From Rhodobacteraceae bacterium UBA6197 (GTDB lineage Bacteria > Pseudomonadota > Alphaproteobacteria > Rhodobacterales > Rhodobacteraceae), in NCBI GenBank assembly GCA_002422085.1, contig DISZ01000015.1:105063-169062 (forward strand): DNA of 64,000 nt, written 5' to 3'. Of the stretch, positions 1 through 8,356 are shown piece by piece (within the stretch, counting starts at the first letter, position 1; every line of letters starts with the position of its first letter). The notes beneath the pieces were generated by a model, which searched no databases, was not told the origin of the DNA, and saw only the letters and a list, made by a program, of their open reading frames with translations. Both the position numbers and the translations under genes were made by a program.

Positions 1-702
1 CTGTCGCGCCGCTTGGACGTGACCGAGGAAACCGTTCGCCGCACGATCCGCAAACTGGAAAATCAGGGTCTTGTGACCAAGGTTCACGGCGGGGTCTATC
101 TGAAGGGCTGGGTGGCCGAGGCCAGCTTTGCTCAGAGGTTTGGCGAAAATCCCGTGGCAAAACAGACGATTGCGCGGCAATTGGCGGCGATGATCGGCGA
201 CGGGGCCTCGCTGTTTCTGGATGTCGGATCGACCACCGCCTATGTGGCGCAGGCGCTTCGGGGGCACCGCAACCTTTTTGTGGTGACCAATTCGCTGGCG
301 GTGGCGCAGGCTTTTTCCGGGTCTTCTGAAAACCGCGTTTTCATGGCAGGTGGCGAGTTGCGCAGCCATGACGGCGGCGCCTTTGGCCCCGAGGCACTGG
401 CCTTCGTGCGCCAGTTCCGCGTCGATCTGGCGGTGCTTTCGGCGGCGGCGGTCAATGCCGAGGCGGGGTTCATGCTGCACGACATGCGCGAGGCGGAATT
501 CTCGCGCGAGATCATCCGCTGCGCGAAAACGGCGATCATCGCGGCCGATGCCACGAAATTCGGCCGCAGTGCGCCGATCCGCATTGCCGATCCGTCAGAT
601 TTCGGCAAATTGGTCACCGACAGGCCGCCGCCCCCCGAGATCGGGCAGATGTTGGCGGTGGCCGGGGTGGAGATGGTCTTGGCGGGGGCGGGAGATGACT
701 GA
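1..702 (+). CDS. DeoR-family transcriptional regulator (5' partial)
   Basis: The first in-frame codons already read as the middle of a DeoR winged-helix domain (LSRRLDVTEETVRRTIRKLENQ split over the edge), so the true start lies before the window. After the HTH come the 'KVHGG' hinge and the DeoR sensor domain, with 'LFLDVGSTT' and 'VVTNSL', which in this family binds a phosphorylated sugar or similar effector. The 3' end overlaps the next gene by 8 bases, implying co-transcription. It lies just upstream of a nucleobase-type importer and deaminase, so it may regulate that operon; the target is inferred, not seen. The family is clear, the ligand is unknown. Confidence 0.9.
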   Translation: MSRRLDVTEETVRRTIRKLENQGLVTKVHGGVYLKGWVAEASFAQRFGENPVAKQTIARQLAAMIGDGASLFLDVGSTTAYVAQALRGHRNLFVVTNSLAVAQAFSGSSENRVFMAGGELRSHDGGAFGPEALAFVRQFRVDLAVLSAAAVNAEAGFMLHDMREAEFSREIIRCAKTAIIAADATKFGRSAPIRIADPSDFGKLVTDRPPPPEIGQMLAVAGVEMVLAGAGDD

Positions 703-1456
703 TCTGTTGAAGGCGGCGCGGACGATCATGGAAGCGGCGCGCGACCTGCCGCTCGGACATTTCCGCCACGGCCTTGCGGTCGAGGCCAAGGCCGATGAAA
801 GCCCCGTCACCGCCGCCGATCGCGCCACGGAGACCCGGTTGCGCGCGGATATTGCCGCGCGCTTTCCAGACCATGGGATCTTTGGCGAGGAATATGGCGT
901 CGAGGGCATGGAGGCCGATTACCTTTGGATCATCGACCCGATCGACGGCACCAAAAGCTTCATCTCCGGGCACCCGGCCTGGGGGATGCTGCTGGGCCTT
1001 TTGCACAAGGGGCGGCCCCTTCTGGGCGTGGTTCAGATGCCGGCCTTGGGGGATCTGTGTTGGGGGGATGCCGACGGCGCCTATCTCAATGGCCGCAAAA
1101 TCGAGGCGCGCCGGGGCATTGCCCCCGATCAGGCCTTTGTGCTGATCAACGAACTGCCGCGGATCTTGCAATCCGAACCCGAGGTTGCGGCGCGGCTTCT
1201 GGCGTCGGGGCGTTACGCGCGCGCCAGCGCTGACTGCTATTCCTATGTGCAGCTTGCGGCGGGCTGGGTCGACGGCGTCGTCGATTACGGGCTGGAACCC
1301 TACGACTACCTGCCCGTGCTGCCGATCGTCGAGGCCGCAGGCTGTGTGATGACCGATTGGCAGGGGCGGCCGCTTGGCTTTGGCTCGGATGGGCGCGTGG
1401 TGGCCGGCCCCCCCGAGATCCACCGCTATCTTCTGGCGCAGATCAACGGCGCCTGA
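695..1456 (+). CDS. Inositol monophosphatase family phosphatase, HisN-like
   Basis: A 253-residue Mg-dependent phosphatase. The two metal-binding motifs of the family are intact: GEE at residues 64-66 and DPIDGT at 81-86. The context 'WIIDPIDGTKSFISG' and the later 'EPYDYLPVLPIVEAAG' are closer to HisN-type histidinol-phosphate phosphatases than to SuhB. ATG at 695 lies inside the end of the DeoR gene, a translational-coupling arrangement that supports this start over longer upstream frames. Histidinol-phosphate is the best family guess, but no his genes are nearby and the neighbours handle nucleobases, so another small phosphomonoester is possible. Probably cytoplasmic; no signal peptide. 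Confidence 0.85.
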   Translation: MTDLLKAARTIMEAARDLPLGHFRHGLAVEAKADESPVTAADRATETRLRADIAARFPDHGIFGEEYGVEGMEADYLWIIDPIDGTKSFISGHPAWGMLLGLLHKGRPLLGVVQMPALGDLCWGDADGAYLNGRKIEARRGIAPDQAFVLINELPRILQSEPEVAARLLASGRYARASADCYSYVQLAAGWVDGVVDYGLEPYDYLPVLPIVEAAGCVMTDWQGRPLGFGSDGRVVAGPPEIHRYLLAQINGA

Positions 1457-1567
1457 TTGTCGCGCGCCGGGTCATGCAGCGGCGCATATTTTGGCGGCCG
1501 GGGCGAATTGAGATAGCAATGCGCCACGCAGGGGTCACAATCCTGATTGAAGCGAATCTTTCAAAAG

Positions 1568-1583
1568 TTTACCCTTTGGTAAA
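1568..1583. promoter_or_regulatory. Inverted repeat upstream of the BMP importer operon
   Basis: TTTACC and GGTAAA are perfect inverted arms around a 4-base spacer, 28 bases before the importer's ATG. This is a plausible operator, for instance for the DeoR regulator two genes upstream. No convincing promoter could be placed around it, and the arms are short, so the assignment is tentative. Confidence 0.35.
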
Positions 1584-1611
1584 ATAAGCGACAAGCAACA
1601 GGGATATCACC

Positions 1612-2631
1612 ATGACAGCCAGGACGAGGGATTTTGGACTTTCACGCCGGCACATGCTGCTGGCTTCGGGTGCGGCGCTTGCCTCGGCGGGCTTTGTCGG
1701 GCGCGTCCGCGCGGCGGAACCGATCAAGGTTGCGGGCATCTATACCGTGCCAGTCGAACAGCAATGGGTCAGCCGCATTCACAAGGCCGCCGAGGCGGCG
1801 CGTGCGGCCGGCACGGTTGCCTATACCTATACCGAAAACGTCACCAACACCGATTACCCCCGCGTCATGCGTGAATATGCCGAAAGCGGCGTCCAGCTGA
1901 TCGTCGGCGAGATTTTCGGCGTCGAAACCGAGGCCCGCGAAGTGGCCGCCGAATACCCCAATGTCGCGTTCCTGCTGGGCTCATCGTTCATGCCCGACGC
2001 GGCGATCGGCAACCTTTCGGTGTTTGATAACTACATTCAAGACGCTTCGTATCTATCTGGCATCATTGCAGGATCAATGACAAAATCGGGGATGGTCGGA
2101 ATGATCGGTGGCTTTCCGATCCCCGAGGTGAACCGGCTGATGAATGCGTTCATGGCCGGGGTGCGCGAAACCCGTGCCGATGCGAAATTCCAGATCAGCT
2201 TCATCGGGTCGTGGTTCGATCCGCCGAAAGCCAAGGAAACCGCCTTTGCGATGATCGAAGGCGGCGCCGATGTGCTTTATGCCGAACGCTTCGGCGTGTC
2301 GGACGCGGCGATGGAAAAGGGCGTGCTGGCGATCGGCAATGTGATCGACACGCAGGCCGATTATCCCGAAACGGTGGTTGCCTCGGCGCTGTGGCACTTT
2401 GAGCCGACGTTTGATGCCGCCGTCGCCGCCGTGGCGGGCGGCATGTTCAAGGCCGACAACTACGGCGTCTATTCGACCATGGCCAAGGGCGGCTGCTCGC
2501 TGGCGCCACTGGGCACCTTCGAGGGCAAGGTTTCCGAGGCTACCATGGCGATGGTGGCCGAGCGCGAGGCCGCGATCAAGGCGGGCAGCTTTGCCGTCAC
2601 GGTGGATGACAGCGAACCGAAGTCATCGTGA
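1612..2631 (+). CDS. BMP-family ABC transporter substrate-binding protein
   Basis: A 339-residue periplasmic binding protein of the basic membrane protein / PnrA family, which binds nucleosides and related compounds. The N-terminus has a twin-arginine-like signal (SRRHMLL at 12-17 after a short n-region), a hydrophobic stretch, and a likely cleavage after RAA near residue 35. The mature start 'KVAGIYTVP' and the 'GMIGGFPIPEVNRLMNAFMAG' segment are typical of the family. There is no lipobox Cys, so this is a soluble periplasmic form. Its stop overlaps the GTG start of the ATPase gene. With the two permeases and the deaminase downstream it makes a complete uptake system; the ligand is probably a nucleobase or nucleoside. 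Confidence 0.88.
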   Translation: MTARTRDFGLSRRHMLLASGAALASAGFVGRVRAAEPIKVAGIYTVPVEQQWVSRIHKAAEAARAAGTVAYTYTENVTNTDYPRVMREYAESGVQLIVGEIFGVETEAREVAAEYPNVAFLLGSSFMPDAAIGNLSVFDNYIQDASYLSGIIAGSMTKSGMVGMIGGFPIPEVNRLMNAFMAGVRETRADAKFQISFIGSWFDPPKAKETAFAMIEGGADVLYAERFGVSDAAMEKGVLAIGNVIDTQADYPETVVASALWHFEPTFDAAVAAVAGGMFKADNYGVYSTMAKGGCSLAPLGTFEGKVSEATMAMVAEREAAIKAGSFAVTVDDSEPKSS

Positions 2632-4172
2632 GCCAGCAACGTGACGAGGCGCAGGTTGTCCTGCGCCTCGAAGGCATCACCAAGCGTTTCGGCGCCCTGA
2701 CCGCGAACGACGCCATCAGCTTTGATCTGAGGCGCGGCGAAGTCATTGCTTTACTTGGTGAAAATGGCGCTGGCAAGACCACGTTGATGAACATCCTGTT
2801 TGGTCATTACACCGCCGATGCCGGCCGGGTCGAGGTCTTTGGCCGCGCTTTACCGCCCGGCCATCCGCGCGCGGCGCTGGCGGCGGGGGTGGGGATGGTG
2901 CATCAGCACTTTACCCTGGCCGACAATCTGACCGTGTTGGAGAACATTCTGCTGGGCACCCGTTCGCTATGGCGGCCTGGTCTGGGCCGGGCCGCCGCGC
3001 GGGCGCGGGTGGTGCAGCTATCGGCGGATTTCGGGCTGGCGGTGCACCCTGATGCGCGGGTCGGCAGCCTGTCGGTGGGCGAACGCCAGCGGGTCGAGAT
3101 CCTGAAGGCGCTCTATCGCGATGCGCGGATCCTGATCCTTGACGAGCCGACCGCGGTCTTGACGCCGCAAGAGGCGGATGCGCTGTTCGAGACGCTGCGC
3201 AAGGCGGTGGGCCTTGGCCTGTCAATTATTTTTATATCGCATAAACTTCATGAAGTTATGGCTGTTTCTTCGCGTGTTTTGGTGCTCCGCCACGGCCGGC
3301 TTGTGGGCCAGGTTGCGACCACCGAAACCGATCGCCACCAGCTTGCCGAAATGATGGTTGGCGCCGAGGTGACCATGCCGCGCCTTGCGGCCGCCGTGCC
3401 GGGGCCGGCGCTGCTGACCTTGTCGCAGGTTTGCACACCTGATCAGGGCGCGCAGCCGGGGCTGAAACACGTCGATCTGGCGTTGCACGCGGGCCAGATT
3501 GTCGGTCTCGCGGGGGTCTCGGGCAATGGGCAGGCGGCGCTGGCCGATCTGTTGGCGGGATTGACGCGCCCAGCCTCGGGGGGGCTGCATCTGGCCAAAG
3601 CGGTGCCGCAGGACTGGTCGCCGCGCACCGCCCTTGCCGCCGGGATCGCGCGCATTCCGGAAGATCGGCACAAGACCGGCACCATTGCCGACTTCAGCCT
3701 GACCGAAAACGCTATTCTCGAAAGCTATGGCGAGGCTCCCTTCAGCCGCCGTGGGTGGATGAACTGGGCCGAGGCTGAACGCTTTGCCAAGCAGATCATC
3801 ACGACCTATGACGTGCGCTGCCCCGGCCCCGATACGCGGATCCGGCTGTTGTCGGGGGGCAATATGCAAAAGCTGATCCTCGGCCGGGCGCTTGAGCCGG
3901 GGCCAAGGATCATTCTGGCAAACCAGCCGGTGCGCGGGCTGGATATCGGGGCGGTCAGCTATGTCCATTCCCGGCTTGTCGCGGCCCGAGACAGCGGCGC
4001 CTCGGTTCTTTTAATTTCAGAGGATCTGGATGAAATCATGGGCTTGGCAGACGTTATTCATGTGATATCTGAAGGTCGGCTGTCGCCGGGATTTGGCCGC
4101 GGCGAAATGAGTCCGGTGCAATTGGGCGGCTGGATGGCCGGTCAGGGGTTCGAGGTGACCAATGCGGCTTGA
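2628..4172 (+). CDS. Duplicated ABC transporter ATPase (nucleoside/simple-sugar type)
   Basis: A 514-residue tandem ATPase of the RbsA/NupA class. The first half is canonical: Walker A GENGAGKTT, signature LSVGERQ, Walker B ILILDEPTAVLTPQE. The second half is degenerate at Walker A (GVSGNGQAAL) and Walker B (IILANQPVRGLDIGA) but keeps the signature LSGGNMQKL, the normal asymmetry of this class. GTG start at 2628 overlaps the preceding stop by four bases; the 3' end overlaps the first permease by 11 bases. It energises uptake at the inner face of the membrane together with the two permeases that follow. Confidence 0.93.
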   Translation: MSQQRDEAQVVLRLEGITKRFGALTANDAISFDLRRGEVIALLGENGAGKTTLMNILFGHYTADAGRVEVFGRALPPGHPRAALAAGVGMVHQHFTLADNLTVLENILLGTRSLWRPGLGRAAARARVVQLSADFGLAVHPDARVGSLSVGERQRVEILKALYRDARILILDEPTAVLTPQEADALFETLRKAVGLGLSIIFISHKLHEVMAVSSRVLVLRHGRLVGQVATTETDRHQLAEMMVGAEVTMPRLAAAVPGPALLTLSQVCTPDQGAQPGLKHVDLALHAGQIVGLAGVSGNGQAALADLLAGLTRPASGGLHLAKAVPQDWSPRTALAAGIARIPEDRHKTGTIADFSLTENAILESYGEAPFSRRGWMNWAEAERFAKQIITTYDVRCPGPDTRIRLLSGGNMQKLILGRALEPGPRIILANQPVRGLDIGAVSYVHSRLVAARDSGASVLLISEDLDEIMGLADVIHVISEGRLSPGFGRGEMSPVQLGGWMAGQGFEVTNAA

Positions 4173-5211
4173 ACCCATCGCCAATCCCGGTCTGGTGCGG
4201 CGTCTGGGCTTTCCGGCGGTGGCGCTGGCGGTGACCGTGGTGATCGGCTCGGCGTTGGCGATGTTGGCGGGGGCGGATCCTTTTGCCACGCTGGGGCTGA
4301 TCGTGAAGGGCGCGGTGGGCAGCAGGTTTGCCGCTCTCGAGACGCTCAATCGCGCCACGCCGTTGATCTTTACCGGGCTGTCGGTGGCGGTCGCGTTTCG
4401 CGCCAAACTGTGGAACATCGGCGCCGAGGCGCAGCTCTATGCCGGGGCGCTGGTCACGGTGCTGCTGGGCACCGGCGCGCTGGCCTGGCCGGCGCTGCCG
4501 CTTCTGGCGGTGATCGCGCTGGCGGCGATGCTGGCGGGCGCGGTGCTTCTGTTGGGGCCGGTCGTGATGAAGACCCGCGCCGGTGTCGACGAGGTGGTCA
4601 CCACGCTTTTGATCAATTTCATCATGCTTCTGGTCATCTCGATGCTGCTTGAGGGCCCGCTGAAGGATCCGATGGGGATGGGCTGGCCGAAATCGGCACC
4701 ACTGCAAAAAGCCGCCCGCCTGCCGCGCCTGTTCGAGGGGTTGCGGCTGCACTGGGGTTTTGGTCTGGCACTGATCTCGGCGCTGGTGGTCTGGGTGATC
4801 CAGACCCGCACGACGCTGGGCTACGAGATCCGCGCCGTTGGGCAAAATGCGCAAGCGGCGCGCTTTGCGGGTATTCCGGTGAACCGCGTGTTGTTGAAAA
4901 CCGCGTTTCTTTCCGGTGGGTTGGCCGGTCTTGCGGGGTTTTCCGAAGTAGCGGGGCTGAAGGGCAACCTGACGCTCGATCTGAGCCCCGGCTTTGGCTA
5001 TACCGGGATCATCGTGGCGATGCTGGCGCTGCTGCACCCCTTGGGGGTGGTGCTGTCAGCGCTGTTCGTGGCGGGCGTTTTCGTCGGCTCTGACAGCATG
5101 AGCCGCGCTGCCGGGGTGCCTACCTATATCGCCGATATCTTGCTGGCCACGGCGCTGCTGCTGATGGTCCTTGCGCTGCTGCTGACCCGGTTTCGGGTGG
5201 TGAGGGATTGA
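4162..5211 (+). CDS. ABC transporter permease (nucleoside/nucleobase type), subunit 1
   Basis: A 349-residue, strongly hydrophobic protein with about eight to ten membrane segments. It belongs to the BPD_transp_2 family used with RbsA/NupA-type ATPases, and the loop 'GYEIRAVGQNAQAARFAGI' is the coupling region typical of that family. ATG at 4162 lies inside the ATPase gene, and the stop shares a base with the next start, so the genes are translationally coupled. It forms half of the inner-membrane channel of the importer. Confidence 0.92.
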   Translation: MRLEPIANPGLVRRLGFPAVALAVTVVIGSALAMLAGADPFATLGLIVKGAVGSRFAALETLNRATPLIFTGLSVAVAFRAKLWNIGAEAQLYAGALVTVLLGTGALAWPALPLLAVIALAAMLAGAVLLLGPVVMKTRAGVDEVVTTLLINFIMLLVISMLLEGPLKDPMGMGWPKSAPLQKAARLPRLFEGLRLHWGFGLALISALVVWVIQTRTTLGYEIRAVGQNAQAARFAGIPVNRVLLKTAFLSGGLAGLAGFSEVAGLKGNLTLDLSPGFGYTGIIVAMLALLHPLGVVLSALFVAGVFVGSDSMSRAAGVPTYIADILLATALLLMVLALLLTRFRVVRD

Positions 5212-6155
5212 TGGAGATCTTTGACATCCTCGTTTCGGCAAGCTTTTGGGCGGCGATGGTGCGGATTGCCAGCCCGTTGATCTTTGCCACGATGGGCGAG
5301 TTGATCTGCGAACGCGCCGGGGTGCTGAACCTCGGCATCGAGGGGATCATGGTGATCGGCGCCTTTGCCGGCTGGATGACGGTTTACGCGGGCTTTGGGC
5401 TTTGGGCCGGGGTCGCGGTGGCGATGCTGGCGGGAATGGCCTTTGGCGCGTTGCACGGGGTGTTGTCGGTGCCCTTCGGGCTCAGCCAGCATGTGGTCGG
5501 GCTGGGGGTGACGCTGCTGGCCACGTCGGTTGCGTATTTCGCCTACCGGCTGGCGCTGCCCGAGGTGACAAGCCCGCCGAAAATCGTGCCGTTTCAACCC
5601 TTTGAGGTTCCGATCCTGTCGCAGATCCCGCTGGTCGGGCCGGCATTCTTTGCGCAGACACCGATGACCTATCTGGCCTTTGCCGTGGTCGCGGTGGTCG
5701 CACTGGTGCTGTATCGCACGCCCTTGGGCCTTGCGCTGATGGCGGCGGGCGAAAACCCGGCCTCGGTGGCGGCGCAGGGGCTTTCGGTGACCGCGATCCG
5801 CATGGGAGCGGTGATCGTGGGGTCGGGTCTGATGGCGGTGGGCGGGGCGTTTCTGACGATCTCGGCGTTTTCGTCGTTCTTTTTCGAAATGGTCAACGGG
5901 CGGGGCTGGATCTGCATCGCGCTGGTGGTGTTTGGCGGCTGGAAGCCCGGCAAGGCGCTGCTTGGGGCGCTGTTGTTTGCCGGGTTTGATGCGGCGCAGG
6001 TCCGGATGCAGCAAACGCCGCTGGGCGCCGAGGTGCCCTATCAGGTGTTTCTGATGATGCCCTATATCCTGTCCATTCTGGCGCTGATCGTGATGTCGCG
6101 CCGCGCCTCGGTGCCGGCCGCGCTGATGGTGCCGTTCAACAAGGGGGAACGCTGA
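5211..6155 (+). CDS. ABC transporter permease (nucleoside/nucleobase type), subunit 2
   Basis: A 314-residue polytopic membrane protein, the second BPD_transp_2 permease. Hallmarks are 'RAGVLNLGIEGIMVIGAF' near residue 35 and 'GLALMAAGENPASVAAQGLSV', the ATPase-contact loop. I chose ATG at 5211, which overlaps the previous TGA by one base, over an in-frame TTG one codon earlier. The stop overlaps the deaminase start by one base (TGATG), so transport and deamination are made from one message. Confidence 0.92.
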   Translation: MEIFDILVSASFWAAMVRIASPLIFATMGELICERAGVLNLGIEGIMVIGAFAGWMTVYAGFGLWAGVAVAMLAGMAFGALHGVLSVPFGLSQHVVGLGVTLLATSVAYFAYRLALPEVTSPPKIVPFQPFEVPILSQIPLVGPAFFAQTPMTYLAFAVVAVVALVLYRTPLGLALMAAGENPASVAAQGLSVTAIRMGAVIVGSGLMAVGGAFLTISAFSSFFFEMVNGRGWICIALVVFGGWKPGKALLGALLFAGFDAAQVRMQQTPLGAEVPYQVFLMMPYILSILALIVMSRRASVPAALMVPFNKGER

Positions 6156-7438
6156 TGTTTGATCTGATCGTCAAGGGCGGCCTGCTGGCCGATGGGCGCC
6201 GCGCCGATATCGGCATCAAGGGTGATCGGATCGCGGCCGTCGAGGATCTGGCGGCGGCAAGCGCGGCCCGGGTGATCGAGGCCAGCGGCGATCTGGTCAG
6301 CCCGCCCTTCGTGGATCCGCATTTTCACATGGATGCGACGCTGTCTTATGGCACGCCCCGGATCAACGCCTCGGGCACGCTGCTGGAGGGGATCGCGCTT
6401 TGGGGCGAGCTGAAACAGATCGCCACGATAGATGAGATGATCGCCCGTGCGCTAAGCTATTGCGACTGGGCGGCCAGCATGGGGCTTTTGGCGATCCGCA
6501 GCCATGTCGATACCTGCGACGATAGCCTGAAGGGCGTGCAGGCGCTGCTGGAGGTGCGCGAAAAGGTAAAGGATTACATCGACTTGCAGCTTGTCGCCTT
6601 TCCGCAAGACGGGCTTTACCGCAGCCCCGGCGCGCTGGCCAATACGCTGCGCGCGCTGGATATGGGGGTCGATGTTGTTGGCGGCATCCCGCATTTTGAA
6701 CGCACCATGGCCGAGGGCGCGGCCTCGGTGCGGGCCCTTTGTGAAATTGCCGCCGGGCGCGGCCTGATGGTCGATATGCATTGCGACGAAACCGACGACC
6801 CGCTTAGCCGCCATATCGAGACGCTGGCCTATGAGACGCAGCGGCTGGGCTTGCAGGGCCGGGTGACCGGAAGCCATCTGACCTCGATGCATTCGATGGA
6901 CAATTACTATGTCTCAAAGCTGTTGCCGCTGATCGCCGAGGCCGGGGTGGCGGCGATCGCCAACCCGCTGATCAATATCATGCTGCAAGGCCGCCATGAC
7001 AGCTTTCCCAAACGGCGTGGGCTGACGCGGGTGAAAGAGATGCAGGCGATGGGCATAACCGTGGGCTGGGGTCAGGATTGCGTGCTTGACCCGTGGTATA
7101 GCCTTGGCACCGCCGACATGCTGGATGTGGCCTTCATGGGGCTGCATGTGGCGCAGATGAGTGCGCCTGCCGAAATGGCGCGCTGCTTTGACATGGTGAC
7201 GGTCGAAAACGCCCGGATCATGGGCTTGTCGGGCTATGGGCTGAAGGTCGGGGACGTGGCCTCGCTGGTGGTGCTGGACGCGGGCTCCAAGATCGAGGCC
7301 CTGCGGCTGCGCGCCGACCGTCTGGTGGTCGTCGCAAAAGGCCGGGTGATTGCCGAACGTCCGCGGGGCGATGCCCGGCTTGATCTGCCGGGTCGGCCCG
7401 CGCAGATCTGCCGCCGCCATACGCCCGCGAGCCCGTAA
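6155..7438 (+). CDS. Cytosine-deaminase-family amidohydrolase, probable 5-methylcytosine/cytosine deaminase
   Basis: A 427-residue amidohydrolase that aligns along its length with E. coli CodA: 'VDPHFHMDATLS' (metal HxH), 'VAFPQDG', 'HCDETDDP', 'SHLTSMHS', 'ANPLINIMLQGRHDSFPKRRG' in blocks, and 'DPWYSLGTADML'. At the active site CodA has GHDDVFDP; here it reads GQDCVLDP. The metal-binding Asp (CodA D313) is kept as D308, but the next residue (CodA D314), which discriminates against 5-substituted cytosines, is Cys309. Published CodA homologues lacking that Asp, one from Rhodobacter sphaeroides, deaminate 5-methylcytosine to thymine. 5-methylcytosine deaminase is thus the leading call, with cytosine or isoguanine as alternatives. 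It is the last gene of the importer operon. Cytoplasmic. Confidence 0.85.
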   Translation: MFDLIVKGGLLADGRRADIGIKGDRIAAVEDLAAASAARVIEASGDLVSPPFVDPHFHMDATLSYGTPRINASGTLLEGIALWGELKQIATIDEMIARALSYCDWAASMGLLAIRSHVDTCDDSLKGVQALLEVREKVKDYIDLQLVAFPQDGLYRSPGALANTLRALDMGVDVVGGIPHFERTMAEGAASVRALCEIAAGRGLMVDMHCDETDDPLSRHIETLAYETQRLGLQGRVTGSHLTSMHSMDNYYVSKLLPLIAEAGVAAIANPLINIMLQGRHDSFPKRRGLTRVKEMQAMGITVGWGQDCVLDPWYSLGTADMLDVAFMGLHVAQMSAPAEMARCFDMVTVENARIMGLSGYGLKVGDVASLVVLDAGSKIEALRLRADRLVVVAKGRVIAERPRGDARLDLPGRPAQICRRHTPASP

Positions 7439-7609
7439 CGGCGCGCGGCCCGCAACTCATGCGCTGGGGGGAAGGCGCTGTTGCGCAATGGACTCGGTCC
7501 GCAAAATTTCGAGCGCGATCAACGCTGTGTGAATTGACGCGGCCCGAACCAAAGCTCAGCCTTGGCGCAAGCGCCCGCCAATGGGTGCATCCAAGAACAC
7601 GGGCAGAGC

Positions 7610-7864
7610 ATGGCACAATCGGTTTTTCACAGCACCTCGGGGGGCTTCGATTTTCTTGGCCTGCGCAAAGGGCGCACGGGCGGGGTTGAGATCGTCTATG
7701 ACGACGGCGTCACGCGGCGCATGGTCTGGCGCGTGCGCGGGCAGGCCTCTGAGGGGCAATTGGGCGATGCGCTGTCGCGCGCGGTCAACCATGCGCGGGT
7801 GATCCCGGCGCTCTATGCCGAACTGAAAAAGCGTTCAATCATGATCGAGGCGGTCTTCAGCTAG
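7610..7864 (+). CDS. Small conserved-looking hypothetical protein
   Basis: An 84-residue soluble protein starting MAQSVFHSTSGG and ending in a basic/hydrophobic helix ('LYAELKKRSIMIEAVFS'). It has no signal peptide, membrane segment or recognisable motif. Codon use has the strong third-position GC of its neighbours, which supports coding. ATG at 7610 is chosen over an in-frame start 16 codons earlier because the upstream residues (AQAPANGCIQEH) look non-coding. It stands alone, 171 bases after the deaminase operon. I do not recognise the family. Confidence 0.55.
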   Translation: MAQSVFHSTSGGFDFLGLRKGRTGGVEIVYDDGVTRRMVWRVRGQASEGQLGDALSRAVNHARVIPALYAELKKRSIMIEAVFS

Positions 7865-7924
7865 GGTCGCGCCGCGCGGTGCCGGCCGGTTTTCGGCGTC
7901 ACGCTGCAATGGCCCGTCGACCGC

Positions 7925-7966
7925 CCGGACCTTTGACCCCGGACCTTTGGCCCCGGACCTTTGGCC
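7925..7966. repeat. Three tandem copies of a 14-bp unit
   Basis: CCGGACCTTTGRCC is repeated three times head to tail; only the first copy differs, by one base. It lies between the small hypothetical gene and the terminator of the DUF1127 gene, downstream of both convergent units. No coding role is seen. Confidence 0.8.
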
Positions 7967-8013
7967 ACGACGGCGTTTGCGCTGTCGGGCGGCTGTTGGC
8001 CGGCGCTGCGTGC

Positions 8014-8042
8014 AAAAAAAAACGGCCGGGCAAGCCCGGCCG
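8014..8042 (-). terminator. Intrinsic terminator of the DUF1127 gene
   Basis: Read on the minus strand, a GC-only 9-bp stem (CGGCCGGGC / GCCCGGCCG, loop TT) is followed directly by nine T residues. It lies 32 bases past the DUF1127 stop codon and is a textbook Rho-independent terminator. Confidence 0.9.
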
Positions 8043-8073
8043 AGGAAGAGGATCCGTCAGGGGACTGCGGAAC

Positions 8074-8271
8074 CTATGACATCCAGAAGGGCTGCGTGGC
8101 TTCGCGCGTGGCGGCTTGCAGATCCAGCCCGATATCAGCCAGCAGATGGGCGTCGAGCCGTGCCAATGCGTCGCGGCTGCGGCGACGCTCGGCCCAGACG
8201 GTCAGGCGTGCGACAGCGGTCCGCGGATTGACCGGGCCTGTGAGGATGCTGCGAAGCGAGAGCGTGGACAT
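8074..8271 (-). CDS. DUF1127 family small protein
   Basis: A 65-residue basic protein whose C-terminal half is the DUF1127 motif: 'RRRSRDALARLDAHLLADIGLD' in pieces, then 'REATQPFW'. DUF1127 proteins are small, Arg-rich and common in alphaproteobacteria; some act in RNA turnover and in phosphate or oxidative stress responses. ATG at 8271 has AAAGGTG just upstream on the minus strand. The gene is divergent from the MocR regulator across an 85-base gap and has its own terminator, so it is monocistronic. In R. sphaeroides one DUF1127 protein (CcaF1) is co-transcribed with small RNAs; no such RNAs are evident here before the terminator. Confidence 0.88.
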   Translation of the reverse strand: MSTLSLRSILTGPVNPRTAVARLTVWAERRRSRDALARLDAHLLADIGLDLQAATREATQPFWMS

Positions 8272-8312
8272 GGTGCACCTTTTGTGTTGATACAATGCGT
8301 CGATATCTGATA

Positions 8313-8331
8313 GGGTATGCATACAATACCC
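8313..8331. promoter_or_regulatory. Palindromic site between DUF1127 and MocR genes
   Basis: The 10-base perfect palindrome GTATGCATAC is flanked by GGG and CCC, so that GGGTAT and ATACCC also pair as outer arms. TGATACAA occurs on both sides (about 8288 and 8361). These elements fill the 85-base divergent promoter region and are plausible operators for the GntR/MocR regulator starting at 8357. Confidence 0.4.
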
Positions 8332-8356
8332 GCACAATCCAATCCAGAGAAACATT

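Noticed and set aside
1457..1611. Purine-type riboswitch before the nucleobase importer
   Set aside because: No three-way junction with the conserved loop sequences could be found; only a short inverted repeat is present.
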